In this document: piece after piece, positions 1 to 11,291 of the stretch
Position numbering within the stretch: position 1 is the first letter of the stretch
How the letters are laid out: every line of letters starts with the position of its first letter
Origin: VXNF01 sp965116465
Lineage (GTDB): Bacteria > Actinomycetota > Acidimicrobiia > Acidimicrobiales > CATQHL01
Length of the DNA stretch: 64,000 nt
NCBI GenBank assembly: GCA_965116465.1
Contig: OZ220687.1
Span: 1,550,001 to 1,614,000 of the forward strand
Direction of reading: 5' to 3'
The notes under the pieces: model-generated
Databases searched by the model: none
Seen by the model: the letters and a program-made list of their open reading frames with translations, nothing else
What the model was told of the DNA's origin: nothing
Translations under genes and position numbers: made by a program

Positions 1-1936
<1,936 letters not shown>

Positions 1937-1940
<4 letters not shown>

Positions 1941-2404
1941 TGTGCCCTCCCTTCGGCCGCTGCGGCCTGAATGGATTTGACGATGTTGATGTATCCCGTG
2001 CACCGGCAGAGGTTGCCGGAGATGGCCCAGCGGATCTCGTCCTCGGACGGGTCGTCGTTGGACTCCAGCAGGGCGGCCCCCACGAGCATCATGGCCGGCG
2101 TGCAGAATCCGCACTGCAGGCCGTGGTTCTCCTTGAAGGCCTTCTGGATGGCGTGCAACTGGCCGTCGGCCTTGAGCCCCTCCACGGTGGTGACCTCGTG
2201 GCCGTCGGCCTGTGCCGCCAGCACGGTGCAGGCCTTCACCGGGACCCCGTCGAGCAGCACGGTGCACACGCCGCAACTGGTGGTGTCGCAGCCGATGTGC
2301 GTTCCGGTGAGGCCGACCGTCGAGCGGACGTAGTCCACGAGCAACTGCCGGGCCTCCACATCGTGGGACTGCGCGGTGCCGTTGATGGTGACGCTGATCT
2401 CCAT
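1937..2404 (-). CDS. coxS: CO dehydrogenase small [2Fe-2S] subunit
   Basis: Iron-sulfur subunit of CO dehydrogenase, about 155 residues. It carries electrons from the molybdenum site to the FAD of CoxM. The N-terminal plant-type [2Fe-2S] cluster motif is CDTTSCGVC plus a further Cys. The C-terminal cluster motifs are CGFCTPAMM and NLCRCTGY. The start at 2404 (MEISVTING) is chosen because it sits behind a GGAGGAG ribosome-binding site and matches family N-termini; an upstream in-frame ATG at 2494 lies inside coxM. It is 14 bp downstream of coxM and overlaps coxL by 4 bp, so the three genes are translationally coupled in the order M-S-L known from carboxydotrophs. Confidence 0.95.
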
Positions 2405-2418
2405 GTCTGATCTCCTCC

Positions 2419-3282
2419 TCAGCCGGCCTGCGCCTGCGCCAGGGCCGCCTCGAGGCCCCGCCGGGTGTAGACCCGCACCACGTTGCGCTTCCATTCCGCC
2501 GAGCCCCGCACGTCGCTGCGCGGCTCGGAGGCCGCGGCGGCCGCCGCGGCGGCGGCGGCGAAGAGCTCGTCGCTCGGCGCCTCGCCCACCAGCAGCGCCT
2601 CGGCGTCGCCGGCCTTGCGGTTCACCGGGGCCACCGATGTCATGGCGATGCCGGCGGCGCTGATGGACCCGTCGCCGGCCAGTTCGAGGTGGGTCGCCAC
2701 CCCGACGGTGGCGTAGTCGCCGACCTTGCGCTCCAGCTTCATGTAGGCGCCGCCGGAGGCTCCCGCCGGCACCGGCACGTGGACCTCGGTCACCATCTCG
2801 CCGGGGGCGAGGCTGTTGGTGAAGAAGTCCACGACGAAGTCGCCGATGTCGATGGACCGCTCACCGCCGGGGCCGGTCGCCACGACCGTGGCCCCCGTGG
2901 CCAGCAGCACCGAGTTCCAGTCGCCCTCGGGGTCGCAGTGCGCCACCGAGCCGCAGACCGTGCCGCGGTTGCGTACCAGCGGGTCCGAGATCCACGGGGC
3001 GGCGGAGGCGACCGCGCCGCCAGGCAGGTCCGAGGCCACGATGTCGGCGTGGCGGGCGGTGGCGCCGATGCGCAGGTGCCCGTTGGTCCGCTCCAGGACA
3101 TCGAGGCCCGGGATCTCGTTGATGTCCACGAGCAGCGACGGGGCCGCGAACCGGAGCTTCAGCATCGGTATCAGGCTCTGGCCCCCGGCCAGGATGCGGG
3201 CGTCCTCACCCCCTTCGGCAAGTGCGTCGACGGCTTCGGCCACGGAACGGGCCACCGTCAAGTCGAACGACGGCGGGTACAT
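2419..3282 (-). CDS. coxM: CO dehydrogenase FAD-binding medium subunit
   Basis: Flavoprotein subunit, 287 aa, that takes electrons from CoxS and hands them to the quinone pool. The FAD-binding motif AGGQSLIPMLKLR is at about residues 32-44. The second motif, near residue 110, reads RNRGTVCGSVAH, where most homologues have TIGGS, so a Cys replaces one Gly. The C-terminal CO-dehydrogenase flavoprotein domain contains a run of alanines. It is the first gene of the coxMSL operon and is transcribed away from the lactonase gene. A 329-bp intergenic space with an inverted repeat lies upstream. Confidence 0.93.
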   Translation of the reverse strand: MYPPSFDLTVARSVAEAVDALAEGGEDARILAGGQSLIPMLKLRFAAPSLLVDINEIPGLDVLERTNGHLRIGATARHADIVASDLPGGAVASAAPWISDPLVRNRGTVCGSVAHCDPEGDWNSVLLATGATVVATGPGGERSIDIGDFVVDFFTNSLAPGEMVTEVHVPVPAGASGGAYMKLERKVGDYATVGVATHLELAGDGSISAAGIAMTSVAPVNRKAGDAEALLVGEAPSDELFAAAAAAAAAASEPRSDVRGSAEWKRNVVRVYTRRGLEAALAQAQAG

Positions 3283-3611
3283 GGCAACCCCCTATCGAGC
3301 CCGGTGTGGCGGGCTCCTGTATCCGGCATTACCGCTGGCGGTCGGACGGTTTTGACGGCCTCCAGTGCGTGCCGACTGTAGTCGTTGCATCTGAGGGCGT
3401 CAGGAGCGGGTCTGACGCTCAGCGGGTACGCGGTTGACCTCTGCGACTCCGGTAGCGGCGCCCGACCACCCGCCACCGGCAGGAGCGGCACGGTGCCACG
3501 GGCAAGACGGCGCAGGCGGGGAGTACCGTTTCGGGATCGCCGGAGTGCGCGAGCGTGGCGCACTCCCGCGGTGGAGTTGGTCCCGCAGCAACGCATGCAG
3601 GAGGGGAAGAC
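3283..3611. promoter_or_regulatory. Divergent intergenic region with inverted repeat
   Basis: This 329-bp gap separates the divergent coxMSL operon and the lactonase gene. No credible ORF was found in it. The perfect inverted repeat GCGTCAG (3397-3403) and CTGACGC (3412-3418) has an 8-bp spacer, and looser symmetry extends outward (TGAG/CTCA). It is a candidate operator for a dimeric regulator of one or both transcripts. No regulator gene lies next to it. The function is inferred from position and symmetry only. Confidence 0.4.
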
Positions 3612-4490
3612 GTGGCCGAGTACGTGACCGGGGCCGGGGCTCTGCTGGGCGAGTCCCCCGTCTGGGACACCGAAGCAGGCGTGCTCTGGTGGCTCGACAT
3701 CGAGGGGTGCAACATCCGTCGCTACGACCCGGCGGGCGGCGCCGAGCAGGTCTGGCCGATGCCCGACAAGCCCGGCTCGATGGCGCTGTGCGGCGACGGC
3801 CGGCTGCTGGTGGCGATGCGCAACGGCGCCGGCTGGCTGGACCCCGCCGACGGGTCGTTCACCCCGTGGCTCGAGCTCGAGCCCGGTGAGGCGTCGAACC
3901 GGATGAACGACGGGAAATGCGACCGGGTGGGACGCTTCTGGGTCGGCAGCATGGACGAATTCGCGACCGAGGGAGTCTTCACCGGGAAGCTCCACCGCGT
4001 CGATGCCGACGGCACCCACACCATGGTGCGCGACGGCGTGGGGGTCTGCAACGGGCTGGCCTTCTCACCCGAGGGCGACCGGATGTATTTCGCCGACTCG
4101 ATGCGCTCCACCGTCTGGCGCTACCGCTACGACCCCGACACCGGCCACGCCACCGACCCGGAGGTGTTCTCGGACTGGACGGGGCTGCCGGGGCTGCCCG
4201 ACGGCGCCGCGGTGGACGAGACCGGCTGCTACTGGTCGGCCTGCGCCTTCGGCTGGTCGCTGGCCCGCCTGACGCCCGACGGCGACATCGACCGTCTCGT
4301 GGAGCTGCCCATCGAGATCCCCACGATGCCGGCCTTCGGGGGAGCCGACCTCGACACCGTCTACGTGACATCGATCGGTCCCGGCGCCGGCTTCCCGACG
4401 GCGCCCGGCCAGCCCCAGGCAGGCGGCGTCTTCGCCGTCGACGCCGGCGTCAGCGGCCTGCCCGAACCCCGCTTCGCCGGCGAGGGCTGA
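3612..4490 (+). CDS. SMP-30/gluconolactonase-family sugar lactone hydrolase
   Basis: Six-bladed beta-propeller lactonase of 292 aa that opens sugar-acid lactones using a single divalent metal. The likely metal ligands are conserved: Glu in GESPVWD near the N-terminus, Asn in CNGLAFSPEG and Asp in LPDGAAVDETG. A further family motif is RMNDGKCD. The GTG at 3612 is preferred over the ATG at 3555 because GAGGGGAAG precedes it and homologues begin with this E-x-P region. It lies 80 bp upstream of the HisD-like gene on the same strand, so co-transcription in a sugar-acid or polyol pathway is plausible. The substrate is unknown. Confidence 0.85.
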   Translation: MAEYVTGAGALLGESPVWDTEAGVLWWLDIEGCNIRRYDPAGGAEQVWPMPDKPGSMALCGDGRLLVAMRNGAGWLDPADGSFTPWLELEPGEASNRMNDGKCDRVGRFWVGSMDEFATEGVFTGKLHRVDADGTHTMVRDGVGVCNGLAFSPEGDRMYFADSMRSTVWRYRYDPDTGHATDPEVFSDWTGLPGLPDGAAVDETGCYWSACAFGWSLARLTPDGDIDRLVELPIEIPTMPAFGGADLDTVYVTSIGPGAGFPTAPGQPQAGGVFAVDAGVSGLPEPRFAGEG

Positions 4491-4570
4491 ACGCCGACCG
4501 CCCCGATAGGTTCACGCCCCAGCGCGGCTGCGCACCGCCGCACACCGCCGACCCACGAGCAGGAGAAGAC

Positions 4571-5845
4571 ATGGCCCGCTGGCTCAAGACAGGAATCGCC
4601 GAGGACCTCAAGCGCGCCCGCGACGACCAGGTTCGGGACACGGTGACGAAGATCCTCGACGACATCGAGCGTCGCGGTGACGAGGCCGTGCGCGAGCTGT
4701 CGATCCGCTTCGACAACTGGGACCCGGCGGACTTCCGGCTCAGCGACGAGCAGGTCACCGCCGCCCTCGACGAGATCCCTGACGAGACTCTCGACGACGT
4801 GCGCTTCGCCCAGGCGCAGATCCGCAACTTCGCCCGGATCCAGCGCGACTCGCTGCAGGACGTGGAGGCCGAGACGCTGCCCGGGGTGATTCTGGGGCAC
4901 AAGAACATCCCCGTGGGGTCGGTGGGGTGCTACGTGCCCGGCGGGAAGTACCCGCTGGTGGCGTCGGCGCACATGTCGGTGGTGACGGCCAAGGTGGCCG
5001 GCGTGGAACGCATCGTGACCTGCGCCCCGCCGTTCCAGGGTCGTCCCGCCTCCGCCATCATCGCCGCCCAGCACCTCGGCGGCGCCGACGAGATCTACTG
5101 CCTGGGCGGCGTGCAGGCGGTCGGCGCCATGGCGCTGGGCACCTCCACGATGGCGCCGGTGGACATGCTGGTGGGCCCCGGCAACCCGTTCGTGGCCGAG
5201 GCCAAGCGGCAGCTGTTCGGGCGCGTCGGCATAGACCTGCTGGCCGGGCCCACCGAGACGCTGGTGATCGCGGACGACACCAGCGACGGCGAGATCTGCG
5301 CCACCGACCTGCTGGGCCAGGCCGAGCACGGCCCCACCTCGCCGGCGATCCTGCTGACCACCTCGGAGCAGCTGGCGGTCGCCACGATGGCCGAGGTGGA
5401 GCGGCAACTCGGGATCCTGCCGACGGGGGAGATCGCCGGGACGGCCTGGCGGGACTACGGCCAGGTGATCGTGGCCGACGACGACGAGGAGATGGTGCGC
5501 ATCGGCGATGAGATCGCCTCCGAGCACGTACAGGTCATGACCGCCGATCCGGACTGGTTCGCCGAGCGGCTCACGAACTACGGCTCGCTGTTCCTGGGCG
5601 ACCGCACCAACGTGTCCTACGGCGACAAGGTCATCGGCACCAACCACACGCTGCCCACGCGCCGGGCGGCCCGCTACACGGGTGGGCTGTGGGTCGGCAA
5701 GTTCCTGAAGACCTGCACCTACCAGAAGGTGCTGACCGACGAGGCCTCGGTGCTGCTGGGCGAGTACTGCTCGCGGCTGTGCGCCCTGGAGGGATTTGCC
5801 GGCCACAAGGAGCAGGCCGACATCAGGGTGCGGCGGCTGTCGTGA
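4571..5845 (+). CDS. HisD-family NAD-dependent alcohol dehydrogenase, HpsN-like
   Basis: A 424-aa member of the histidinol dehydrogenase fold that oxidises an alcohol through the aldehyde to the acid with NAD and zinc. Zinc ligands corresponding to HisD are visible: Gln and His in GQAEHGP, Asp in YGDKVIGTNH and His in GHKEQADIR. The catalytic Glu-His pair is in ASEHVQV. The C-terminal LPTRRAARYTGGLWVGKF segment resembles sulfopropanediol 3-dehydrogenase (HpsN), as recalled from that family. No his biosynthesis genes are nearby. The ATG at 4571 follows AGGAGAAGAC. The stop overlaps the next SDR start (GTGA). A role in dihydroxypropanesulfonate or another polyol is an inference. Confidence 0.8.
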   Translation: MARWLKTGIAEDLKRARDDQVRDTVTKILDDIERRGDEAVRELSIRFDNWDPADFRLSDEQVTAALDEIPDETLDDVRFAQAQIRNFARIQRDSLQDVEAETLPGVILGHKNIPVGSVGCYVPGGKYPLVASAHMSVVTAKVAGVERIVTCAPPFQGRPASAIIAAQHLGGADEIYCLGGVQAVGAMALGTSTMAPVDMLVGPGNPFVAEAKRQLFGRVGIDLLAGPTETLVIADDTSDGEICATDLLGQAEHGPTSPAILLTTSEQLAVATMAEVERQLGILPTGEIAGTAWRDYGQVIVADDDEEMVRIGDEIASEHVQVMTADPDWFAERLTNYGSLFLGDRTNVSYGDKVIGTNHTLPTRRAARYTGGLWVGKFLKTCTYQKVLTDEASVLLGEYCSRLCALEGFAGHKEQADIRVRRLS

Positions 5846-6636
5846 GCGAGGGGAGCGGCGAGGCCGGCTCGGGGAGCCTGCCGGGCCGCGGGTTGCGCCT
5901 CGACGGCCAGCGGGCGCTGGTGACCGGCGCCGGGCGGGGCATCGGCCTGGCGTGCGCCGAGGCACTGGCGGAAGCGGGTGCGCACGTGACGCTGCTGAGC
6001 CGCACCCGCAGCGAGCTGGAGCAGGCCGCGGCGAGCATCGCCGCAGCCGGCGGCCAGGCGGACGTGCTGGTCTGCGACTGCACCGACGCCGAAGCTGTGT
6101 CGGAAATGATCGGGGGCGCGCCGGGGCACTGGGACGTGCTGGTCAACAACGCCGGCACCAACCGCCCGCAGACGTTCCTGGAGGTCACCCGGGAGGCGTT
6201 CGAGACCGTCATGCAGATCAACGTCACGGGGGCGTTCTTCGTGGCCCAGACCGTGGCCGCCAAGATGGCCGACGGCGGCGAGGGCGGCAGCATCATCAAC
6301 ATGTCCTCCCAGATGGGCCACGTGGGCGGGGCACGCCGCTCGGTCTACTGCACCTCCAAGCACGCCATGGAGGGCATGACCAAAGCGATGGCCATCGACC
6401 TGGCGCCGCACCGCATCCGGGTCAACAGCGTGTGCCCCACGTTCGTGCTGACCCCCATGACCGCGCCCTACTTCGAGGACGAGGCGTTTCTGGCCGACAC
6501 GCTGGGGCGCATCCCGATCGGGCGTCTCGCCCAGGTGAACGACGTCACCGGCGCCGTGGTGTTCCTGGCCTCGGACGCCTCGGCCATGATCACCGGCTCG
6601 GCCCTCAAGGTCGACGGAGGCTGGACCGCCATCTGA
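5842..6636 (+). CDS. SDR-family oxidoreductase (partner of HisD-like enzyme)
   Basis: Classical short-chain dehydrogenase of 264 aa. The cofactor motif TGAGRGIG is near residue 30, followed by NNAG, catalytic Ser in NMSSQMG, and YCTSK. The C-terminal substrate loop ends in DGGWTAI. The GTG start at 5842 overlaps the upstream stop by 4 bp, so it is translationally coupled to the HpsN-like gene. The two probably perform successive steps on one polyol substrate. DHPS-utilising bacteria pair HpsN with separate DHPS 2-dehydrogenases, which makes a racemising partner possible but not shown. Confidence 0.85.
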   Translation: MSEGSGEAGSGSLPGRGLRLDGQRALVTGAGRGIGLACAEALAEAGAHVTLLSRTRSELEQAAASIAAAGGQADVLVCDCTDAEAVSEMIGGAPGHWDVLVNNAGTNRPQTFLEVTREAFETVMQINVTGAFFVAQTVAAKMADGGEGGSIINMSSQMGHVGGARRSVYCTSKHAMEGMTKAMAIDLAPHRIRVNSVCPTFVLTPMTAPYFEDEAFLADTLGRIPIGRLAQVNDVTGAVVFLASDASAMITGSALKVDGGWTAI

Positions 6637-6796
6637 CACTCGGGCCGCTGCCGCTGGTGGGACCGTTCAGGCAGTCCCCAACCCGGGAGGATGAGGGACG
6701 CCGGGGGCGAAGTCCGGATCGATTACGCAGGCGAGAGACGGACACGCCACCGGCGGCCCCCGCCCGGACGGCCGCACTCCGGGCGACGGTGGGAGA

Positions 6797-7540
6797 TCAG
6801 TGGATAGTGCGGCCTCCGTCGACCGGCAGCGCCTGGCCGGTGATGAACGAGGCGTCGTCGCTGGCCAGGTAGGCGATGGTTGCGGCGATCTCGGCAGGCT
6901 CTCCGAGACGCTCGATCAGGTAGCCCTCGATCGACCGCGCCAGGCGCGCCTCGGGGTCGTCGGAGGCGGCGATCACCGCGGCGATCATGGGGGTGTTCAC
7001 CGATCCGGGGCACACGGCGTTGACCCGGATGCCTTCGGCGGCGTGGTCCTTGGCCAGGGACTGCGTGAGGGTGATGACGCCGCCCTTGGAGGTGGCGTAG
7101 GAGACCATGCCGACCAGCCCGCGCAGGCCGGCGAAGGAGCTGAGGTTCACGATCGCCCCGCAACCGCTGCGGCGCATGTGCCCGACGGCGGCCCGGCAGC
7201 CGAGGAAGGTGCCGGTGAGGTTCACGTCCAGGACGCGGTGCCACTGCTCGAGGCTCGTGTCCTCGGCGGTCCCGATTGCCAGGATCCCGGCGCTGTTGAC
7301 GAGCACGTCGAGCCGCCCGGAGGACTCAACGACGGTGTCCAGGGCCGCCGTCCAGTGCGCCTCCACGGTCACGTCCACCTCGACGGTCGGGTGGCCCTCG
7401 GGCCCCTCCAGCCCCGGCAGCACGGCGGCCCAGACTGTGGCCCCCTCGGCGGCCAGCCGCTCCACCGTGGCGCCGCCGATGCCGCCCTCGGCGCCGCTCA
7501 CCACGGCCACCTTCCCCTCGAACCTGCGCATCGCCGTCAT
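6797..7540 (-). CDS. SDR-family oxidoreductase
   Basis: Short-chain dehydrogenase of 247 aa. The cofactor-binding stretch is SGAEGGIGGA, followed by NSAG, Ser in NLSSFAG and YATSK. The C-terminus is VDGGRTIH. An alternative ATG at 7531 would remove three residues. It is convergent with the preceding SDR gene across a 160-bp gap in which no further ORF was seen. The substrate cannot be assigned. Confidence 0.85.
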   Translation of the reverse strand: MTAMRRFEGKVAVVSGAEGGIGGATVERLAAEGATVWAAVLPGLEGPEGHPTVEVDVTVEAHWTAALDTVVESSGRLDVLVNSAGILAIGTAEDTSLEQWHRVLDVNLTGTFLGCRAAVGHMRRSGCGAIVNLSSFAGLRGLVGMVSYATSKGGVITLTQSLAKDHAAEGIRVNAVCPGSVNTPMIAAVIAASDDPEARLARSIEGYLIERLGEPAEIAATIAYLASDDASFITGQALPVDGGRTIH

Positions 7541-7659
7541 CCCGCAGACGCTAGCGCCGGGTCCACGGAGCGCCCGGGGACCCGGAACGGCGTTCAGTTC
7601 AGCGCCGCTGCCCCGGAATCAGGCACGCATGCGGCGGCCGCCCGGCGACGAATCGGCGC

Positions 7660-8805
7660 CTACACGCCGCCCGTGTTCGGGACGTCGATCGAAATCGATC
7701 CGATACCCGCCGTCGACTCGGTGCCCTTCGTGTCGACCGCCTTCACGTAGACCTTGATGGTGATCGTCTGCCCGAGAGACGTCGTGACGCCGTTGATACT
7801 GCACCCGGTGAGGTCCGGGGGGACGACACCGCTGCGGTTGCAGGCCTGGTGCGGGAAGGTCCCCGAGGTGACCTCGGCCAGGACGGAGTAGTACGCGTGC
7901 GGATGGTTGCCCGGGGCCGGCTCCGTCCACATGACCAGGAGATCCACCGATTTCTCGCTCGCCGTCAGTCCGCTGCGGGCCGACCCGAACAGGGTGACGT
8001 TCCCGGGCGCTGCCGGTCCCGTCGCGGTCGCCGAGGGCGTCACCGCCGCCGACGTGTCCGTCCCGCACAACGAGACCAGGAGCGGCACGCAACCCGCCAC
8101 CTCGAACGTGTAGGTCGTCCCGTTCTCCAGACCGGTGACCGTGCAGGTCGTCCGCGTGCCACAGTTGGTGGGCCCGCCTGCTGGCAGCGGGTTCGGTGTC
8201 ACCTCGTATTCCACGCCGCGGGGCACCCCCGCGGTCCAGGTAATCGTCGCGGAGCCGTCGGAGGCCGCGGGGACGATGTTGCGCGGCGGGGCCAACCGGG
8301 CATCGGCGCTCGTCGTCACGAACGCCGACAGGGCGGCCTCACCGCACAGGTACGTGTCGTCGTCTTCCTCGACACATGCGGACACCTCGAACTGGAGTCT
8401 CTCGCCGTTCGCCAGGTCGTCGACCGTGCAATTCGTAACCCGCATGTCGTAGCAAGAGCCCCGGAAGGCACTGTGCTCACTGAGCAGAACGACATCGTAG
8501 AAGTCCGGCGACGGACCACTTGCGGGCGCTGACCACGAGACCGTCGCTTCGCCGTTGCCCGCGAAGGCCAGGAGGTCCGTCGGCGGCGCAGGCACTTCCT
8601 CGGTCTGCGCGACGGCCCCGGGCGCGCTCGAGAGAAGCGCCGCGGCGACCGCCACGACACACACCAACGCCGCCAACCGGCGCCGAGCGGGCAGGGATGC
8701 TTGTCGGCTCTCACCCCGCCCCGGCGTGATCTGATTCTCCGCGGTCGGTTCTCCTCGTTCCCGGCAACACTCCTGATATGAGGATGTAGATGTGTTTCTA
8801 CTCAT
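7660..8805 (-). CDS. Secreted fibronectin type III repeat protein
   Basis: 381-aa exported protein. A basic N-terminal region is followed by a hydrophobic segment (ALVCVVAVAAALLSSAPG) and an AQ signal-peptidase-like site at about residues 65-67. Three Fn3-like modules follow, with repeated features such as PPTDLLAF..GEATVSWSAP, ATITWTAG and TYTFEVAGC, and paired cysteines within each module. It is likely an extracellular binding or matrix protein, and no enzymatic domain is seen. The start at 8805 is uncertain because the signal sequence begins about 45 residues in; a start nearer to it is possible. Confidence 0.75.
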   Translation of the reverse strand: MSRNTSTSSYQECCRERGEPTAENQITPGRGESRQASLPARRRLAALVCVVAVAAALLSSAPGAVAQTEEVPAPPTDLLAFAGNGEATVSWSAPASGPSPDFYDVVLLSEHSAFRGSCYDMRVTNCTVDDLANGERLQFEVSACVEEDDDTYLCGEAALSAFVTTSADARLAPPRNIVPAASDGSATITWTAGVPRGVEYEVTPNPLPAGGPTNCGTRTTCTVTGLENGTTYTFEVAGCVPLLVSLCGTDTSAAVTPSATATGPAAPGNVTLFGSARSGLTASEKSVDLLVMWTEPAPGNHPHAYYSVLAEVTSGTFPHQACNRSGVVPPDLTGCSINGVTTSLGQTITIKVYVKAVDTKGTESTAGIGSISIDVPNTGGV

Positions 8806-8979
8806 TTCAGCAGTGTCTTCGTGGTCCGATCATAGACATTCCGGCTGGATGCCGCCGCACAGCGCCAGTGTGGCCTCACCTGGTGTCTCGACGTCTCGAC
8901 TGGACCGCGCTGTACGGGCAATTCCGCAAACGACCTGATGTTGCATGTTATATCTGACGACTGTCATATGGAGTTCTAC

Positions 8980-10328
8980 ATGGAGCCGGCGCGTCCGGAC
9001 CGGAGGAGAGTTGGGCGGGAAGCGTCCGGGAGGGTTGGCGGCGGGGCGCCCGCCGGAGAGAGGGACCGTGAGGACCGCCGTGAGGATCGCTTCGCCCTGA
9101 CCGCCGGGAAGTTCACCGCCGTCGCCCGCCGGAGCCTGCTGCTTGTGGCGGTCGTCGTGCTCGGCGCCTGCGGCGGCGGCGCTGACGACCCCGCCGGGTT
9201 GTCGGGCGCCGAGGTGCGGGAGTTGGTGCGCGCCGAACTGGCCGCGGCCCCCGCGCCGGCACCGGAGCCCGAGCTGTCCGCCGCGGAGGTGGCGGAGATC
9301 GTGCGCGCCGAGTTGGCGGCGGTGCCTGCGCCGGCGCCGGGGAGCCTGCAGTCAGCGCCGCTGAGGTGGAGGCGGCGATCGCCGCGGCGCTGGAGGACAT
9401 GCCTCAACCCCCCGCGGCTTTGTCCGCCGCCGAGGTGGAGGAGATCGTGCGTGCCGCGCTGGCGGCCGCGCCGGCGCTGGGCGCCACGGAGGCCGAGCGC
9501 ATCGCCCGCGGTGTGCTCGCCTCGATGCCGCCACGGTCGGACGCGTCGGCGTACACCCAGTTCGTCGTGGACAACGCCATCCACCGCTACGAGGCCGACG
9601 GCTTGGCCGCCACCGTGGCGCACTACAACCGGCCCGAGAGCGTCGACGGGCAGTGGTACGTGTTCATCGTCGACGAGTCCGACACGATCATCTCCCACTA
9701 CCAGCCCGACCGCCGCGGCCTGGACCTCAACGGCTGGGTCGGCACCGACTCCAACGGATACGTCTTCGGCAGCGAGATGCTTGCCGCCGACGAGGACGGC
9801 CGCTGGGTCAGCTACGTGTACACCAACCCCGCCAGCGGCACCGTCGGTTCGGTCGCCTTCGGCCAACTCCACCTGAAGAACGCCTGGGTCAAACGCCACG
9901 ACGGGCTGCTGTTCGGCTCGGGCTGGTACATCGACGCCGACGCCTTCACCCAGCAACTCGTCAACGTCGCCGTCGAGCGGTACCGCACCGAGGGCCTGCA
10001 AGGCACCGTCGACTACTTCGCCGGCACCGACAGCGCCCTGGCGGGCCTCGAATCCACCATCGACTACTACAACCGGGCGCCCGACGTGACCGGCGCATGG
10101 ATCGCGTTCATCGCCCAAGCCGACGGCACCATCGTCGCCCACAGCGATCCCATCCAAATCGGCCGCACCCTCGAGGACCTCTTCGGCACGCCGAACCTCG
10201 ACGCCGCCGCCGACGGCACCTGGATCATCCACCCCGACACCGGAGAGCCCCTAACGCTGCGCGTCTGGATCCGCGAACACGACAACACCCTCTTCGGCGC
10301 CGGCTGGCACGCCAACCCCACCGACTGA
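8980..10328 (+). pseudogene. Lipoprotein with heptad-like repeats and Cache-like domains, frameshifted
   Basis: Two overlapping frames together make one protein. The first frame (start near 8938-8980) gives a lipoprotein signal ending VVVLGACGGG, then repeats of the type LSAAEVAEIVRAELAA. The second frame continues the same repeat (LSAAEVEEIVRAALAA) from about 9342 to the stop at 10328. About four repeats of 23-24 residues are seen, then two Cache-like ligand-binding modules (FVVDNAIHRYEADG, VNVAVERYRTEG) each followed by W-x-FI. The shift falls at a GGGG run (9339-9342), where the neighbouring repeat has CCGGAG. This is either a one-base indel or a sequence error. The protein would be extracytoplasmic; no kinase or methyl-accepting domain follows, so its role is unknown. 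Confidence 0.65.
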
Positions 10329-10414
10329 ACCCACCCGGGCGCCCACCCGGCGCCGCAGGTCACATCGTCTCGTCGGCGCCGGACCCACCCCCGATGGCCC
10401 GCCGGTGCTGCGGC

Positions 10415-11182
10415 TCAGTGCAGGGCGATGCCGCCGGTGATGTCGAACTCGGCGCCCGTTGCGTAGCTGCTGGCGTCACTCAGCAGCCAGACGATGATCT
10501 CGGCAACCTCGGCGGGCTCGCCGAGGCGCCCCAGCGGGATCATCTCGCGCTCGGCCTTGGCGAGCAGCGCCGGGTCGGTCTGCTCGGTGAGCATGCGGGT
10601 GCGCATGGCGCCGGGGCAGACCGTGTTGACGAGGATCCCGTCGGCCGCCCCGAAGTTGGCGAACATCTTGGTCATCACCGCAACAGCGCCCTTGGTGGTC
10701 TCGTACAGCAGCGAGGTGGTGGTGAAGCCGCCCTCGTAGACCCCGGTGGAGGTCACGTTCACGATCCGGCCCCAGCCGCGCTTGGCCATGTCGGCCATGG
10801 CGGCGCGGCACAGCAGCAGCGGCGCCCGGGCGTTGATGTGGTACACGAAGTCGAACTTCTCGGCGGTGATGTCCTCCAGTTCCGTGCGGAACAGCACCGC
10901 GGCGGCGTTCACCAGGGCATCCACCCGCCCGAAGTGCGCCACCGCCTGCGGAACCACCGACTCCACCTGATCGGCGTCGCCGAGGTCCACGACGATGCCG
11001 TGCGCCTCGGCGCCCAGCGCCCGCACGTCGCTCAGCGTCCCCTCCAGAGCATCGGCGCGGTTGTCCACCAGGGCGAGCCGGTAGCCGCCGCGCTCGGCCA
11101 GGATCCGGGCCGCCGCGCCGGACAGACCGCCGCCCGCGCCGGTCAGGAGCGCCACCCGCTCGGGTACCTCGGAGTTGCTCAT
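10415..11182 (-). CDS. SDR-family oxidoreductase
   Basis: Short-chain dehydrogenase of 255 aa. The Rossmann motif reads TGAGGGLSGA, with Ser where the last Gly of TGxxxGxG is usual. NAAA replaces NNAG, and the catalytic pair is YETTK preceded by NVTSTG. It starts with ATG behind AAGGAGACACCG. The next gene upstream on the same strand begins 110 bp away, so co-transcription with the Cys-rich protein is plausible. The substrate is unknown. Confidence 0.85.
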   Translation of the reverse strand: MSNSEVPERVALLTGAGGGLSGAAARILAERGGYRLALVDNRADALEGTLSDVRALGAEAHGIVVDLGDADQVESVVPQAVAHFGRVDALVNAAAVLFRTELEDITAEKFDFVYHINARAPLLLCRAAMADMAKRGWGRIVNVTSTGVYEGGFTTTSLLYETTKGAVAVMTKMFANFGAADGILVNTVCPGAMRTRMLTEQTDPALLAKAEREMIPLGRLGEPAEVAEIIVWLLSDASSYATGAEFDITGGIALH

Positions 11183-11291
11183 CGGTGTCTCCTTCCTCGC
11201 CGCCGTCTCAGCGGCGCGGCACGGTCGTTGCCTCGGGTGCTGTCACCGGCGAATGTCTCGGGCCCCACCGGCATGATCGGCGCGGCGGTAC

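Noticed and set aside
4571..5845. Histidinol dehydrogenase of histidine biosynthesis
   Set aside because: No his genes nearby and the C-terminal sequence resembles HpsN-type dehydrogenases; however this is not excluded by sequence alone.
4361..5965. 534-codon minus-strand frame
   Set aside because: Antisense shadow of the HisD-like gene; no domain motifs and the opposite frame is strongly conserved.
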